A stretch of DNA of 64,000 bases, from NCBI GenBank assembly GCA_964017185.1, contig OZ024880.1:33818329-33882328 (forward strand), in the 5' to 3' direction. This stretch comes from Rugalucina vietnamica (Eukaryota > Mollusca > Bivalvia > Lucinida > Lucinidae). Of the stretch, positions 10,981-21,445 are shown one piece after another. The notes beneath the pieces were generated by a model. The model ran no database searches and was not told the origin of the DNA. It saw nothing but the letters and a program-made list of their open reading frames with translations. Position 1 is the first letter of the stretch, and the number at the start of each line of letters is the position of its first letter. The position numbers and the translations under genes are program-made.

Positions 10981-11395
10981 ATTATAGGGATCAACCATGG
11001 TTTTCAGTGTTCAAACATTCGATGGATCACGAGGAAGGTGTTTGAACACAAGGCCGCAGGCCGCATGTTCAAACACCTTCCGAGTGATCCAGCGAATGTT
11101 TGAACACTGAAACAAACCATGGTTGATCGCTATTCTTGCATTTTCATTCTAACCCACTTAAAATCTCATGAAAATAACATTAACAACGTAAAAACTCACC
11201 GAAAACCGCTGATCTTCTTCAACGTCGGCCATTTTGTGTCTACAAAACACATGACGTCACGTCTCATTGACCAATGACATCGGCCAAAACCCATGTTCAA
11301 ACGGCACGTGAATTTCATGATTTGAACATGGGTTTCACTGTTTGAACACGGCTTTCGACCAATCGAAAACAGCTTCAAACAGCTATGCGCATAGA
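10981..11395. mobile_element. palindrome-headed element with promoter-like body
   Basis: Bases 10988-11126 form a long inverted repeat (GTGTTCAAACATTCG... with ...GCGAATGTTTGAACAC). The body holds GCCATTTTG at 11228-11236 and a perfect TGACGTCA at 11252-11259, then further copies of the TTTGAACATGGGTTTCA motif. Confidence 0.6.
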
Positions 11396-11486
11396 TATCT
11401 ATGCAAGAAATTGTGTTTTATATATATTATATTTTACATCAATTTGTGTGGTAGACTGTGTGTATTGTTTTGCAATTCACAAATAC

Positions 11487-11536
11487 ATCACAAAAACATG
11501 TCTGTGTAAAGTATGCCCCTTATACCACACTTTCAT
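11487..11536 (+). mobile_element. MITE3 fragment interrupted by MITE1
   Basis: CATCACAAAAACATGTCTGT and CCCTTATACCACACTTTCAT match the MITE3 left end and stop where the next MITE1 begins. Confidence 0.55.
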
Positions 11537-11790
11537 ATGAGCCGCCGCATGGGAAAACCAACAATCTGCATAAGCCAAAACAAAGGCGCAGATCAGCTTC
11601 GCAGTAACTGCGAAGCTGATCAACGCTTACTGCGAAGCTGATCAAAGCCTTTGTTTTTGCTGCAAGGATAGTATAATTACGCTACTTTCTACATCCAAAC
11701 TTTTAAGCCTCTAGCCGTCTTCTGTGCTTGTACAGCCCAGTTTGTGTCAGACCTGGTCGGAACCCCAAAGTGTTGGTTTTGTAACAGTGT
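11537..11790 (+). mobile_element. MITE1 copy with duplicated palindrome arm
   Basis: The right arm ACTGCGAAGCTGATCAA occurs twice in a row (about 11608-11645), a slippage-like event in the palindrome. Confidence 0.8.
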
Positions 11791-12086
11791 GATCAGTTAT
11801 CCCACTAAAACTTCTGGGATGAGCTCAAAAAAGTCTGTGCATATTCTTTTGCAATTCACTGAAACCTTTTTAATCAGTAGAATAGGCAGATGGCCAATTT
11901 ACCAGAAGAGGCAGACAGCTGTTATAAAATATCAGGCTACATTTTTGATCAAGGTCACAGAAGAAACTGACAATGCTTACAAGTAGTCAAGTATGTCGCA
12001 AGAAGCCAAGTTCCACTGATAATATATTAAATAATGTATTTGTCTGACAATGGGTACACAAAAAGTTAACAAAGAAAACTGTAATG

Positions 12087-12092
12087 TTTATT
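12087..12092 (-). promoter_or_regulatory. candidate poly(A) signal of DAZAP2 copy 1
   Basis: Read on the minus strand this is AATAAA, about 280 bases past the stop codon. Placement is plausible but unconfirmed. The stretch 11990-12360 shows no recognised repeat and is probably 3' UTR. Confidence 0.35.
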
Positions 12093-12367
12093 TCATGAAT
12101 TGTAAATTTTCAAATTACATGTAAGCAAGTTCTTGAAAATTGCAGGCATGTACACTTACATTCTACACAGCTTGTACAAAATGTTAATTGGAAAAAACAA
12201 AAAATTGCCTAGGCAACAAAGTCAGTAATATCAGCTAAACTTATGTTCCCTCGAACATTTCTAAAATTACAGTATTTATATATAAACATGCATATTTATG
12301 TACAATTCCACACAAATTGGGATTTCCATGACACAAAAATAATACTAACCATTAAGTAGTTGGTTCT

Positions 12368-12496
12368 CTACCAGAATGTGAAACCTCCTCCTTTCCCACC
12401 TGAGAACCAGTCAGCTTTCTGCTGGGTACCAACTACAGTGTGTCCCTGCATGGCGGCCATCTGGGCTGCATTAGGGGCCACGCCAGGAGGTGGGGG
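12368..12496 (-). CDS. DAZAP2: DAZAP2 copy 1, conserved C-terminal exon
   Basis: The 42 codons plus TAG read PPPPGVAPNAAQMAAMQGH, then TVVGTQQKADWFSGGKGGG and FTFW-stop. Human DAZAP2 ends PPPPGCPPNAAQLAVMQG...TQRKGNFFMGG...GGYTIW. The PNAAQ block and the terminal aromatic pair make the family assignment firm. Confidence 0.9.
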   Translation of the reverse strand, partial: PPPPGVAPNAAQMAAMQGHTVVGTQQKADWFSGGKGGGFTFW

Positions 12497-13449
12497 CTAG
12501 TGGAAACAGACAATTTATTTATATTGTTTTACAATCCTTTCAAGTACAAACACTCGGATACTGGAGGAACAGGCAAAACCAGCATATCGTATCGCCACCC
12601 GCATATTCACAAGGTTCGCGAACCTTCTAAGAAAGGATTTCATAAAGAAAATTTGCCTTTTTTAAAGAAAATTTGTCTTATTTCACCAGTAATTTTCCAA
12701 TAATTTAGGCAATATTTCTCGGAAACCATTCTAATATTAAATACCTTTAGGAAAACCCCAGTGCATGCATTCCGACACTGTTCAACGCGTGCACTACAAA
12801 ATCATTTGGAACCGTGGACCAGAAAGTATGTCTAAGCGTGCTTCATTAGCTGCTAGATTCTCGTTCTTTTCCGATATCATTCACGGAGTAAAGCGAATGC
12901 TAATACCCCTATTAATTTAATGGGCCGAGTTGACCCGGATTTATATAATATTTGACCGGATTATTTTATTATTTTTTTTAAGCAAGGCCGTCAAGTTAAC
13001 ATGTTCTATGTTTTTTCTTTATCAAATATTCAACAAATGGCAAACTTGGCACTTTTATATTAGCAACTGCCAATCAGTGTAATAAATAGGTCTACAGTTC
13101 TATACATTCAACTTTTAAAGTTCTGACTGAAAGCTTAAGCTTTCTCAAATACAGGTTTGTACTAAGGTTTGTATTGTATTGCCGTATTGCTGTACCCGTA
13201 TCGCAAACCGTATTGGTGGCAATATGCAGCCCTACTTTCAAGATAATTTCACTCATGTGTCAAACTGACAGGCGGGGCGAAAATGGGAGTACTTAGCTTG
13301 ACCCACTTCAAATTGTCACTGGACACTGTGATGATAAAAACACTAGTTAGTCATCGCTTGAAACAATTTATACTTTTTTAAAACTTTTTTATTATGTAGC
13401 TCTGCATCCTTTGAATATGCTATATAGTATGCTTTTCTATTTCATTTAA

Positions 13450-13600
13450 TGTTTGTTTGTGGTTTAGCGTCCCAGGCAAGAATTATTCACTCATGTTTGG
13501 ACAGAGCCTCTACTTCAATGGGGAGTTAATGTGTTTTGCTCAAGAACACAACTCAGCACCAGAAAATCCAAAGTCATGTTAGCATGAATATCACTGCCAC
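13450..13600 (-). mobile_element. SINE-like fragment
   Basis: GTGGTTTAGCGTCCCAGGCA and GAGTTAATGTGTTTTGCTCA resemble, in inverse, the body of the SINE at 3136. No head is visible. Confidence 0.4.
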
Positions 13601-13616
13601 ACTGTTTTGAGACAAG

Positions 13617-13898
13617 CATCAGGATAACATGTCCATGTAATGTATACCCCCTTATACCCCACTTTTATATAGCAAAACTGGGGTATGCAGGGGTATACCT
13701 ATTTTTCTTATTTTTGCTCCAAAACATAGATTGTGGGTACATGTTAGAACCGCCTCACCAAGGTGGCTCTCATGTGTACCCACAGTCAATGTTTTGATCA
13801 AATATATTAAAAATATCATTTTTTTTCCAATGCAATTTTCAACTTTTATATCTGAAAAAAATTCTCTGTATATTGCGTGGGCATGTTTTCATAATGGC
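13617..13898 (+). mobile_element. MITE3 copy
   Basis: Begins CATCAGGATAACATGTCC and ends GGGCATGTTTTCATAATG. The central palindrome GTTAGAACCGCCTC / GGTGGCTCTCATGTGTACCC is partly altered. Confidence 0.8.
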
Positions 13899-14075
13899 AC
13901 ACACTTCTTTCAACTAACTGATGACAAATTATCTTCTTGAATCGGTGTCTGATGAAATATTTCCATGACTAAATCTTCCTATACAAAATGTGCAAGACTT
14001 CAATACAAATTAAGAGCTACGGATCAAGCTACGAAACCCAGGCTCAGAGGATCAGTATAAATTAATCATACATAC

Positions 14076-14207
14076 TGGAATTCTAGGTTGAGCAGACCCA
14101 TCAAATCTTGCCCCTGAATCAAAGGCTCCCTGAGCTACGACTGTCTGGGGCTGTTGAGGATAGTAAACTTGCTGTGGTGGGCCCTGTGGGTACTGGGAGG
14201 GTGGGTA
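14076..14207 (-). CDS. DAZAP2: DAZAP2 copy 1, GARF exon
   Basis: The 44 codons read YPPSQYPQGPPQQVYYPQQ and then VVAQGAFDSGARFDG, ending AQPRIP. The (Y/F)D(S/A)GARF motif is a recognisable DAZAP2 signature. The donor is GTATG. The acceptor CAG at 14208-14210 lies about six bases from the end of a MITE3 copy, which supplies part of the pyrimidine tract. Confidence 0.87.
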
Positions 14208-14216
14208 CTGAAACAA

Positions 14217-14476
14217 CATCAAGAAAACATGTCCGTGTAATATATACCCCCTTGAACCCCACTTTTATATAGCAAAAATGGGGTATGCAGGGGTATACCT
14301 ATTTTTCTTATTTTTGCTCCAAAACATAGATTGTGGGTACTCGTTAGAACCGCCTCGGCACCCACAATCTATGTTTTGAGCAAAAATAAGAAAAATATCA
14401 AAATTTCCTACTGAAAATTATCAATTTTTACAACTTAAAAAATCTCTGTTTATTGCATGGGCGTGTTTTCGTGATG
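14217..14476 (+). mobile_element. MITE3 copy next to a splice acceptor
   Basis: Starts CATCAAGAAAACATGTCC about six bases from the DAZAP2 acceptor and ends GGGCGTGTTTTCGTGATG. The palindrome has lost its centre. Confidence 0.82.
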
Positions 14477-14480
14477 ATAT

Positions 14481-14709
14481 CAGCCTTCGCATGAGAAAAG
14501 CAACACTGTGGGTTTCTGACCGAGTCTGACAGTACACAAACTGGCCTGTACAGTCACAGAAGCAGGCTAGAAGCTTGAAATTTTGGATTTAAGAAGAGGG
14601 GATTGTACTATCTGTGTAGCAAAAACAAAGATGCAGTAACTGCACAGCTGGGCTGCACCTTTGTTTTGGCCTGTGCATGTTATTAATGGTGTTTTGATGC
14701 AGTGGCTCA
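14481..14709 (-). mobile_element. MITE1 copy, worn
   Basis: GCATGAGAAAAGCAACACTG at the left and GATGCAGTGGCTCA at the right; palindrome partly deleted. Confidence 0.72.
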
Positions 14710-15115
14710 AATGTAAAATCAAAAATATTTTCTCAAAAGACTCAGAAATATTTTTTCATACTGTGAATTAAAATTTTTTATTAATGTATCTACAGTCAGG
14801 CAGTAGTGACTCTTAATTCACTATCATTGCACAGGTCATTGATGCTCTATAACCCTAAAACAGTCTAAAATAGCTGAGATTTAGTGACTCTGACGAAGCT
14901 AGAGTAAGTATTTGGTGCATATGGGTGTTATTTTAGCAATCAGTATACAATACTGAGTAAGTGTCAATGACCTGTGATCACTGCACACAATTTTCTATGA
15001 AAAAATGCTATCTGCTCTCCAACATCATGCGTTAACTGCGATAATTCCCAATACAGAAAACTTAATCCTAAAAGACACACACAGAATGCTGAGAACGAAA
15101 GTCCAAACATTTAAC
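14710..15115. other. intron stretch, nothing recognised
   Basis: No repeat or exon found in this part of the DAZAP2 intron. Confidence 0.5.
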
Positions 15116-15304
15116 CAATTTTTGACAAATGGACTTTCCCACTATTATCATTTTTTGTGAGTCCACTACCATTTTTAGGGGCACCAGTAGTGATTTTAAA
15201 TTTTATTTTATTTTTCAATGAAATTCCTTTAAGCAATCAGAATAGCCCCAGATGGGACGCCGCATTGTGCGGCATCACATCTGGGGCTATGCTATTTGCC
15301 TATG
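15116..15304 (-). mobile_element. MITE2 copy ending at a splice donor
   Basis: Reverse MITE2 from TTGACAAATGGACTTTCCCA through the AGCCCCAGATGGGACGCCGC hairpin to TTTGCCTATGT. It stops three to five bases from the DAZAP2 exon and lacks the usual terminus. Confidence 0.85.
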
Positions 15305-15308
15305 TTAC

Positions 15309-15394
15309 CTGTGAGTAGGGAGGGGGAGGACCCTGTGGGGGGGCCCCGGCATACGGTGGTGGACCTCCTGCTGCCCCGTACGGACAACTTGCAG
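15309..15394 (-). CDS. DAZAP2: DAZAP2 copy 1, PPPY exon
   Basis: The 86-bp exon begins with two bases that finish an Ala codon and then reads SCPYGAAGGPPPYAGAPP and GPPPPYSQ. It carries two PPPY motifs of the kind that bind WW domains. The donor GTAACATAGG runs directly into a MITE2 copy: from intron base +4 onward the sequence matches MITE2. Confidence 0.85.
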
Positions 15395-15928
15395 CTGAAA
15401 AATAATACAAAAAAATAATAAAATAACAAAAACAGTCAATCTTCCAAAATATTTGGTCTTCTTCCTCATATAGCAAATTAGCAATCTGATTGGGTCAGCA
15501 CTGTCTCCCCTAGGTTAGGCCAGAGAAAATCAATTCTTAGATTCTCTTTCCCACTGGCCCCTGTTCAAAACCCTCCAAAATCATTTTTTTTTTTATTATT
15601 TTGTTTGGAATAGAACAAAAAACATATTTTTCAATAAAAATTTCATGACATGGTGTGAATTTTGTTCAGGCGTGGCATATGGTGTAGAGAATTCAGCACT
15701 AAGAAACACTGCTTATCATTAAAATAATGCATTATTAACATATCCAACAATTTTCAAAATCTTATAGGCCAAGACAAAAGTGCCATTTGTTCTTTGCTAT
15801 GACATTCTTCCTTCCTGCATCAATCAATGCTGAAGCAGTATTATGCTTTGGAAATATTTTGCAGGACACTTAACTTTATCAATATAAAACTAGAATATGC
15901 TAAACTTTTGGCAATATGTATATCTTAC
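15395..15928. other. DAZAP2 intron, nothing recognised
   Basis: A/T-rich sequence with no identified element. Confidence 0.5.
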
Positions 15929-16087
15929 CTTGTGGTTGCTGGTAAGGATAGCTGCTGGCCGGGTAGGGCTGTTGTGGATATCCCTGGGGAGGGGGCTGGT
16001 ACCCTGCGGGCCCAGGGGGAGGTTGGTACCCCCCTGGGGCAGGAGGGGCTGAGGGGGCCATAGGGGCTGTGGGGTATGGTGATTTGC
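15929..16087 (-). CDS. DAZAP2: DAZAP2 copy 1, Pro/Gln/Tyr-rich exon
   Basis: The exon is 159 bp. It encodes KSPYPTAPMAPSAPP followed by GGYQPPPGPAGYQPPPQGY and a QQPYPASSYPYQQPQ tail. The acceptor is TTGTAG at its upstream side and the donor is GTAAGATA below 15929. A different frame of the same bases is open but shows no family match. Confidence 0.82.
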
Positions 16088-16495
16088 CTACAATAAAAAT
16101 GTGCCATCAATTGAGAAATTAGTTTAAAAACAGCCTCTGCTGGTAGTGTGGAGTCTTTCTTAATGCTTTGATTTGTACTGTCATAAAATTCCTTAAGTTA
16201 CAGTTTTCTTTCATTCCTCTAAGAACATGAAGAAATAAACATGAAATTCCATATATGAACATCCAAAATGTTTAACAATGTATCCAATTTTAACCGTATA
16301 GTATATTGCTGAGGTTCTCTGTCAAAAGACGCTAACATTACTTCTAAGTTGACCAACACTACATTAAAATCACCAAAGTTGTTATTTCCACTTTCTTACA
16401 CCAGTTAGGTTCATAGCCAACAAAAGCTCTGACCAAGCTTCACACATCCTGTCAAGTTTAACCAGAGCTTGCACATGTATACAACTTTGTTTTAA

Positions 16496-16725
16496 CTCAT
16501 TTAAGCCTGGCGTCCTTTTTATGGGACATAGGCAAACAGTATAGCCCCAGATGTGACTCCGCGGAATGCGGCTTCCCTTCTGGGGCTATTCTGTTTGCTT
16601 AGACAAAAATTGATCAAAAAAGTGAAATAAAAATCTAAAATCACACCTGATGTCCCCAAAAATGTAAGTGGACTCACCCAACTGATAACGATGGAAAAAT
16701 CCATTTGTCAAATATGGGATTATAA
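16496..16725 (+). mobile_element. MITE2 copy, nearly intact
   Basis: TTTAAGCCTGGCGTCCTTTT at the start, inverted core AGCCCCAGATGTGACTCCGC with its partner, and GTCAAATATGGGATTA at the end. Confidence 0.85.
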
Positions 16726-16737
16726 GAATCTTACATG

Positions 16738-17097
16738 AGTGTCAGGTATGGATAGACAAATCTGTCCTGAGGGTCACAGTTTGGCATCACGAGGGACAGA
16801 TTTGTCTGTCCATACCTTACATGCAAGATGGATTCTTTTTCTTGCACGCCTTTATGCAGTGAAGCTTATTTTTCATACTATTTATCTAGAAAAACGCTAC
16901 AATCGCGACAGACGCCATTTTGAATTATAACGTTTTGACGTCATTGTGACGTAATCGCTTAATGATGGAATTATGTGACGCCCTATACAACCAATGTTAA
17001 AAAATAACACTTGAATGCAGGGTGACATAAGAATTTCTCACATCTAGGGTAAAACGTAGGATTTCTCTATCTGGTGTGCAAGAAAAGTTTTTCCATG
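16738..17097. mobile_element. palindrome-headed element with promoter-like body
   Basis: Bases 16745-16817 are a near-perfect inverted repeat (AGGTATGGATAGACAAATCT and its inverse). The body has GCCATTTTG at 16914-16922 and TGACGTCA at 16936-16943. TCTTTTTCTTGCACGC and GTGTGCAAGAAAAGT recur in inverse at about 16832 and 17078. Confidence 0.58.
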
Positions 17098-17115
17098 TTG
17101 TAATTCTGATCATAC

Positions 17116-17164
17116 CTGACATCTTGATTCTGTTGATTTCTGTCTGTTCTTTCAGTACTGTATC
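17116..17164 (-). CDS. DAZAP2: DAZAP2 copy 1, first coding exon with ATG (MSG)
   Basis: The acceptor TAG lies at 17165-17167. ATG is at 17120-17122, followed by TCA and a G before the donor GTATG. The G joins GC of the next exon to make Gly, giving MSGKSPYPTAP. The 42 bases before ATG are also open in frame (14 codons beginning DTVLKEQTE), so an upstream start in an unseen exon is possible. The ATG is preferred because copy 2 starts MSG at the matching place. Confidence 0.72.
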
Positions 17165-17519
17165 CTACAATACAAAACACATAACTATAACTTACAACTA
17201 ACGATGTAGAAGTCATGCAATATTTACAATTTTCCCAGACTTTCTTTCTTCAGCTACTGAGTGGATCAATTTCTGACCATCACCTCAGGTGTGGGGCGGG
17301 TGGCTAAATTTTAAATTAAGCAAACTACATGTAAAAGAAAAACATTCAAGATTTTCTTTTACTTGTATTATAATACTTTAAAGTGCTGGGACTTTACTAA
17401 AGAAGATTTTCACTGGTGTTACCAGGTGTGCCTCCGAAGGCAGAATTTATCTACATACAATACAATACGCCATTAAAACTATTTACAAGAAGCTGTACAA
17501 TGAAAAGAGGCATACTAAT

Positions 17520-18540
17520 ATGCATAAAACTGGACCCATGAATTAAATAAGAACCTTAAATGCTTCTGTGGTCTTAGCTGTGACCACTGAAGAAGGAAGA
17601 CTATTCCACAGTGGAACAGTCCTTGGGAAGAAAGAATTCTTTAGAGCATCACTATAGGCCATGTATCTCATGTACTGTGAATCATGAGATGCCCTGGTAT
17701 GGTGCCAAGGTCAGATAAATGAACTTATTTTTGTCGAGAGACACTATACTGGAAAGAATCTTGTAAATGAAAATTAGGGAAAACTTTAGCCTGCTGTCCT
17801 CCAGGGATGGCCACTCAAGTTCGTCAAGCACATTGTCAACGCTATTGATGTTTCTCGATCACCTGTAGGACCACCGAGGCTCCCCCAGGAGGGTCTTTGC
17901 TCCCTGCTCCCTGAAAGAAAAACGACCTTTCTCCCCAGCTCCCTAAAATGTTTTTCCTCAGCCCCCTTGCTCCCCAAAACCCTGCTTTCTCCCCTAATCC
18001 CTGAAAATAAATGACCCTTCTCCCCAAATCCCTGAAAATAAATAGCCCTTCTCCCTGAATCCCCAAAACCCCTGGGAGGGCCTCACCACCTGGGTGCTTT
18101 TTTTCTACACTTTCTCTACCTTTTCTGTCTCAGTGACATTATGGGGATGCAAAATAGGAGCTGCATACTTGAGCTGGGGCAAATCAATGTTTGGTATGCA
18201 GCTTCCTTCGTATGCCTAGGTAGGTGCCAGTGCCAAATTGCACTGAAGAAAGCCTTAGTTGCTTTAGAAGAGATTTACGAAACATGCTGACCCAATTCCA
18301 AGTTGTCTGTATTAGTAATTCCGAGGTATATGACAGACTGTGCCTGTTCCAATGTTTGTTGATGTAGTGAGTAATTAAAGTGTATTTGATTGCTAGGGTG
18401 GGTGCCGGATCACCCTCACTGAATGACATTTGGCAATGTTAAATTTCATTTGCTGCGTGATCTCCCATAATGGCCATCGTGCTAAGCTATTCAGGTCATC
18501 CTGTAAGAATCTGAATGCTTTATGTTACGTTACAGTCTTA
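17520..18540 (-). pseudogene. LINE reverse-transcriptase C-terminal fragment, broken
   Basis: On the minus strand, 18540-18100 translates in shifting frames to LQDDLNSLARWP, QMKFNIAKCHS, then NLALAPT and YAAPILHP(H)NVTETEKVEKV. After a 0.2-kb insertion, 17850-17530 gives LDELEWPSLEDSRLKFSL, FIYKILSSIV, then NSFFPRTVPLWNSLPSSVV and TTEAFK. This order (thumb, then the SFFPRTxxxWNSLP tail) is typical of Jockey/CR1-type LINE ORF2 ends. Several stops and frameshifts make it a dead copy. Confidence 0.72.
17866..18090. repeat. CTCCCT-rich repeat, copy A (inserted in the LINE)
   Basis: Starts CTCCCCCAGGAGGGTCTTTG, contains repeated TCCCTGAAAATAAATGACCC and ends CCCCTGGGAGGGCCTCA. Its ends are imperfect inverse repeats. 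Confidence 0.65.
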
Positions 18541-18564
18541 CTAGTGCTACGCCAAATTGACTAG

Positions 18565-18770
18565 GCCCCCCCCCAGGGGGGTCTTTGCTCCCTGAAAGAA
18601 TCTTTCTTCCCAGCTCCCTAAAATGTTTTTCCTCAGCCCCCTGCTCCCTAAAACCCCAAAAAGTTATGCTTTCTCCCCAAATCCCTGAAAATAAATGACC
18701 CTTCTCCCCAAATCCCTGAAAATAAATAGCCCTTCTCCCTCAATCCCCAAAACCCCTGGGAGGGCCTCAA
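18565..18770. repeat. CTCCCT-rich repeat, copy B
   Basis: Same order as copy A (CCCCAGGGGGGTCTTTGCTC ... CCCCTGGGAGGGCCTCA), in the same direction, about 0.5 kb further on. Confidence 0.65.
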
Positions 18771-18989
18771 TTGACAATAATTCACCTGGGGAGTGATCTG
18801 GCAGTCACATGAAATTCTTCAGATTAAGGCATAACAAGGGAAAGGCGAGAGAAAGAGGATTTACTTAAATGTCTTTATTCATCTTTTCTTACCAATTAAT
18901 TAGTTTCCAATTCTCACATGAGTGACATGACTATGTTGTTGTTTTGTTATTAGGAAATCCCGGAAAATAAATGGGTCAAAATCTATCAT

Positions 18990-19170
18990 GACTGTAGCTA
19001 AAATAAATATTTTTTTCGTTATTTTGTAACTCTACACCGTCACAATATAACCCCCCTACCGTTTCATTTCGAAACTATCGCGATTTTTACCTAGATCGTT
19101 TACAAAATAACGTTTTTTGTCAACAAACTTGGACTTCTTTTATTTGTTTACAGAAAGGATGGCGAACTTG
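18990..19170 (-). promoter_or_regulatory. possible promoter or 5' exon of DAZAP2 copy 1
   Basis: This stretch has clustered CpGs (for example TCGCGAT and TTTCGAAA near 19070-19085) in otherwise CpG-poor DNA. It also has a minus-strand CTAG|GTAAAAATCG that could be a donor near 19092. It lies about 1.9 kb upstream of the first coding exon of copy 1, which needs a 5' exon. This is weak inference only. Confidence 0.25.
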
Positions 19171-19309
19171 TTTATTCAAGACCATATAAGCCGTTCAATT
19201 TGGTATATCCGTATTAAGGTATAAAAGCCGGGACCATTTCCAGTAGACCGGAACCAATTAATAATGCGGTTTCAGATAGAAACACTCGGGACTACATTAC
19301 AATATATGA

Positions 19310-20760
19310 TTATACATATGTGACCTTGAAGGGTGTGTCAATGACAATTTATTTCTATGTCAGGTTTGATGCTGTATGCTGCGAAACACTTTATTTAAAC
19401 CTTGGCATAAAAATTTGAATCAACAGTCAATGGACCATGAAATATAGGTCAAAGGCACAGTGGTGTCATGTGTGTTCTTAAGCGTATGTCAAAGATTCCT
19501 ATGCACGGTTTCGTGCTTACAGCTACTGCTGCTACAGAAGAATACATAAATTCTAGACTGAACGTAAATTATTACAAAGTCACAATTTTAACAGAATACA
19601 GAAAAATTTTATTGGACTTGAGCTCATGCCATCGGCACTTTAACCTTGTGATGTAATATCCTTTTCCCCTTTCATGTAGTACTATCACTCACTTCTAGGT
19701 GGATTTAACAAAAGAACTACAAGTGCCAGATTTCACCCGGACTGATATTGATTATAATGTTACAGCCCAATAATTGAGTGGTGTGACAAGTGACAGAACT
19801 GAGAAACCTGTATGCTGCTTCATGATCCTTCATACCTTTCAACTCTTGGCCTGTAAATATGTGACTTTGGTGTCTGTGAGTCTATAGCGATGAGACCATA
19901 CAAATAGACCATACAAATAAAGGTAAGCTGAAGCATAACATTTCGACCATGCTTGCAGTCACAGCTAGTGTACTAACTTTTGGTAATGCTCCTGTTGACT
20001 CCTCTAAACCACAAATGGTCCAAGAGAGACGCTTCTTTATCAAAATAAAATTTAACAAAGTCAATGTTTCATGAAATACGCCAAGGATACCAGATCAATG
20101 TGTATGCTTGAAGAAAATGTTAAGGACTATTACTATGCAGTGCTTCATGCTTACAACTATCATTGCTACAGAGAACACACTTTAGTTCAAGACATGATGA
20201 ATTTTGACATAAGTTAATTTACTTATTCATGACATTCGTTCAACCATGAAATATAGGTCAAGGACACCAGGTCTAATTGCGTGGCTAAAGAGTATGCCAT
20301 GGACAATTATTATGCAGGTTTTCATGAACACTATGTTTTCATTTAATTTTCTTTCTTTATAAAATCGACGCTGTCCCCAAGAAAAATGGTTTTTGGCCTT
20401 GCCCCAGTAAAAACAGTAATCCGTGTCCCAGGAAAAGTGGTTTATCTTCATTATACGACTGTTTATTGTGCCTGCCTCTCTGTCGTGCTTGTTGCCTTAC
20501 CTTTCGGTTGAAACTTAGCCAGATGGCTACCTTGTTGGGAAAGAGCTAGTCATTCTGCTCTTCATGTGTTGTCAGAAAAATGTTTTATGTATTTTCTTTC
20601 CCACCTGGTGTCTATGTTGGGACTTTAAATTTAATTGCATTGATTCCTGGTCCTTCTATTTTTACTTTTCATGTCTACATCTGTCATTGCTTACAAAGAA
20701 ATATACATTTATTCTACACTCGACACAATGCTAACAGCTATTACTGCTAAAGAGAAATAT
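19310..20760 (+). repeat. decayed tandem units, family H5 core
   Basis: Related stretches recur near 19432, 20067 and 20243 (ATGAAATATAGGTCAAGGAC or variants) and near 19500, 20145 and 20680 (GCTTACAACTA(T/C)). They match the inverse of the 2.5-2.8 kb units. Spacing is irregular. Confidence 0.45.
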
Positions 20761-20952
20761 ACAAATCAACAAAGTGATGAAAGGCAAATAAATGGACATA
20801 TGGGAATTTTAACTCCTTTTAGTTGCAATGAAATTGTTTTCAGTGGGTTCATCTTTGAACAAATCTTTCAAATTACATGTCAGTCAAGGACCTGATTGAA
20901 ACCCAAAAGACAACAGTTACTGTCAAGACATGTGTCTTTGTTTTCTGCTTCA

Positions 20953-21229
20953 TGTTTGCATTACGAAAACACGCCCATGTTATATATAGATTTTTCCTAA
21001 GTTGTAAAAATTGAAAATTTTGAGTTGAAAAAATTGGATATTTTCAATATTTTAGCTCAAAACATTGATTGTGGGTACACGTTAGAACAGCCTTGCCGAG
21101 GCGGTTCTAATTAGTACCCCAAAGTCTATGTTTTAAATCAAAAATAAGGAAAATAGGTATACCCCTGTAAACCCCAGTTTTACTATAAAAGTGGGGCATG
21201 TGGTATATTTCATGGACATATTATCCTGA
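20953..21229 (-). mobile_element. MITE3 copy
   Basis: Starts CATTACGAAAACACGCCCAT and ends GGACATATTATCCTGATG. The palindrome TTAGAACAGCCTTGCCGAGG is nearly perfect. Confidence 0.83.
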
Positions 21230-21445
21230 TGGTTTATAAAGCTATGGTGACAATGAAATAACATACATCATGAGTTTTCTCTAATTTCTTTTTATTTATA
21301 TAAATATATATGATTGATATGTACAAATTTATTGCATATCAACATTATTTACACAAAACCAAACAATATTTACCGTGATTTCAAATGATAACAATAAATT
21401 CTATATGTCAACAATCACTCAACCACGAAGAACACATAATGAGAC

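Larger units (their letters stand above)
12497..14075 (-). other. DAZAP2 copy 1 intron
   Basis: Contains a SINE-like body (about 13450-13600, reverse) and one MITE3. The part 12497-13440 has no recognised feature beyond A/T-rich sequence. Confidence 0.5.
12368..17164 (-). other. DAZAP2: DAZAP2-like gene, copy 1 (five coding exons)
   Basis: The exons 17164-17116, 16087-15929, 15394-15309, 14207-14076 and 12496-12368 (minus strand) splice in consistent phases to 169 residues; human DAZAP2 has 168. The protein is rich in Pro, Gln, Tyr and Gly. In order it has a PPPGP/PPPQGYPQQ region, PPPY motifs (GGPPPYAGAPP and PPPPYSQ), a FDSGARFDG segment matching YDAGARFG, then PPPPGVAPNAAQMAAMQG matching PPPPGCPPNAAQLAVMQG, and an aromatic Gly-rich end, GGKGGGFTFW. 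DAZAP2 (PRTB) is a small adaptor that binds DAZ-type RNA-binding proteins and WW-domain ubiquitin ligases through PPxY motifs. The ATG lies in the first listed exon, which itself has a 3' splice site, so a 5' exon exists further upstream. MITE ends sit within a few bases of two of its splice sites. Confidence 0.88.
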
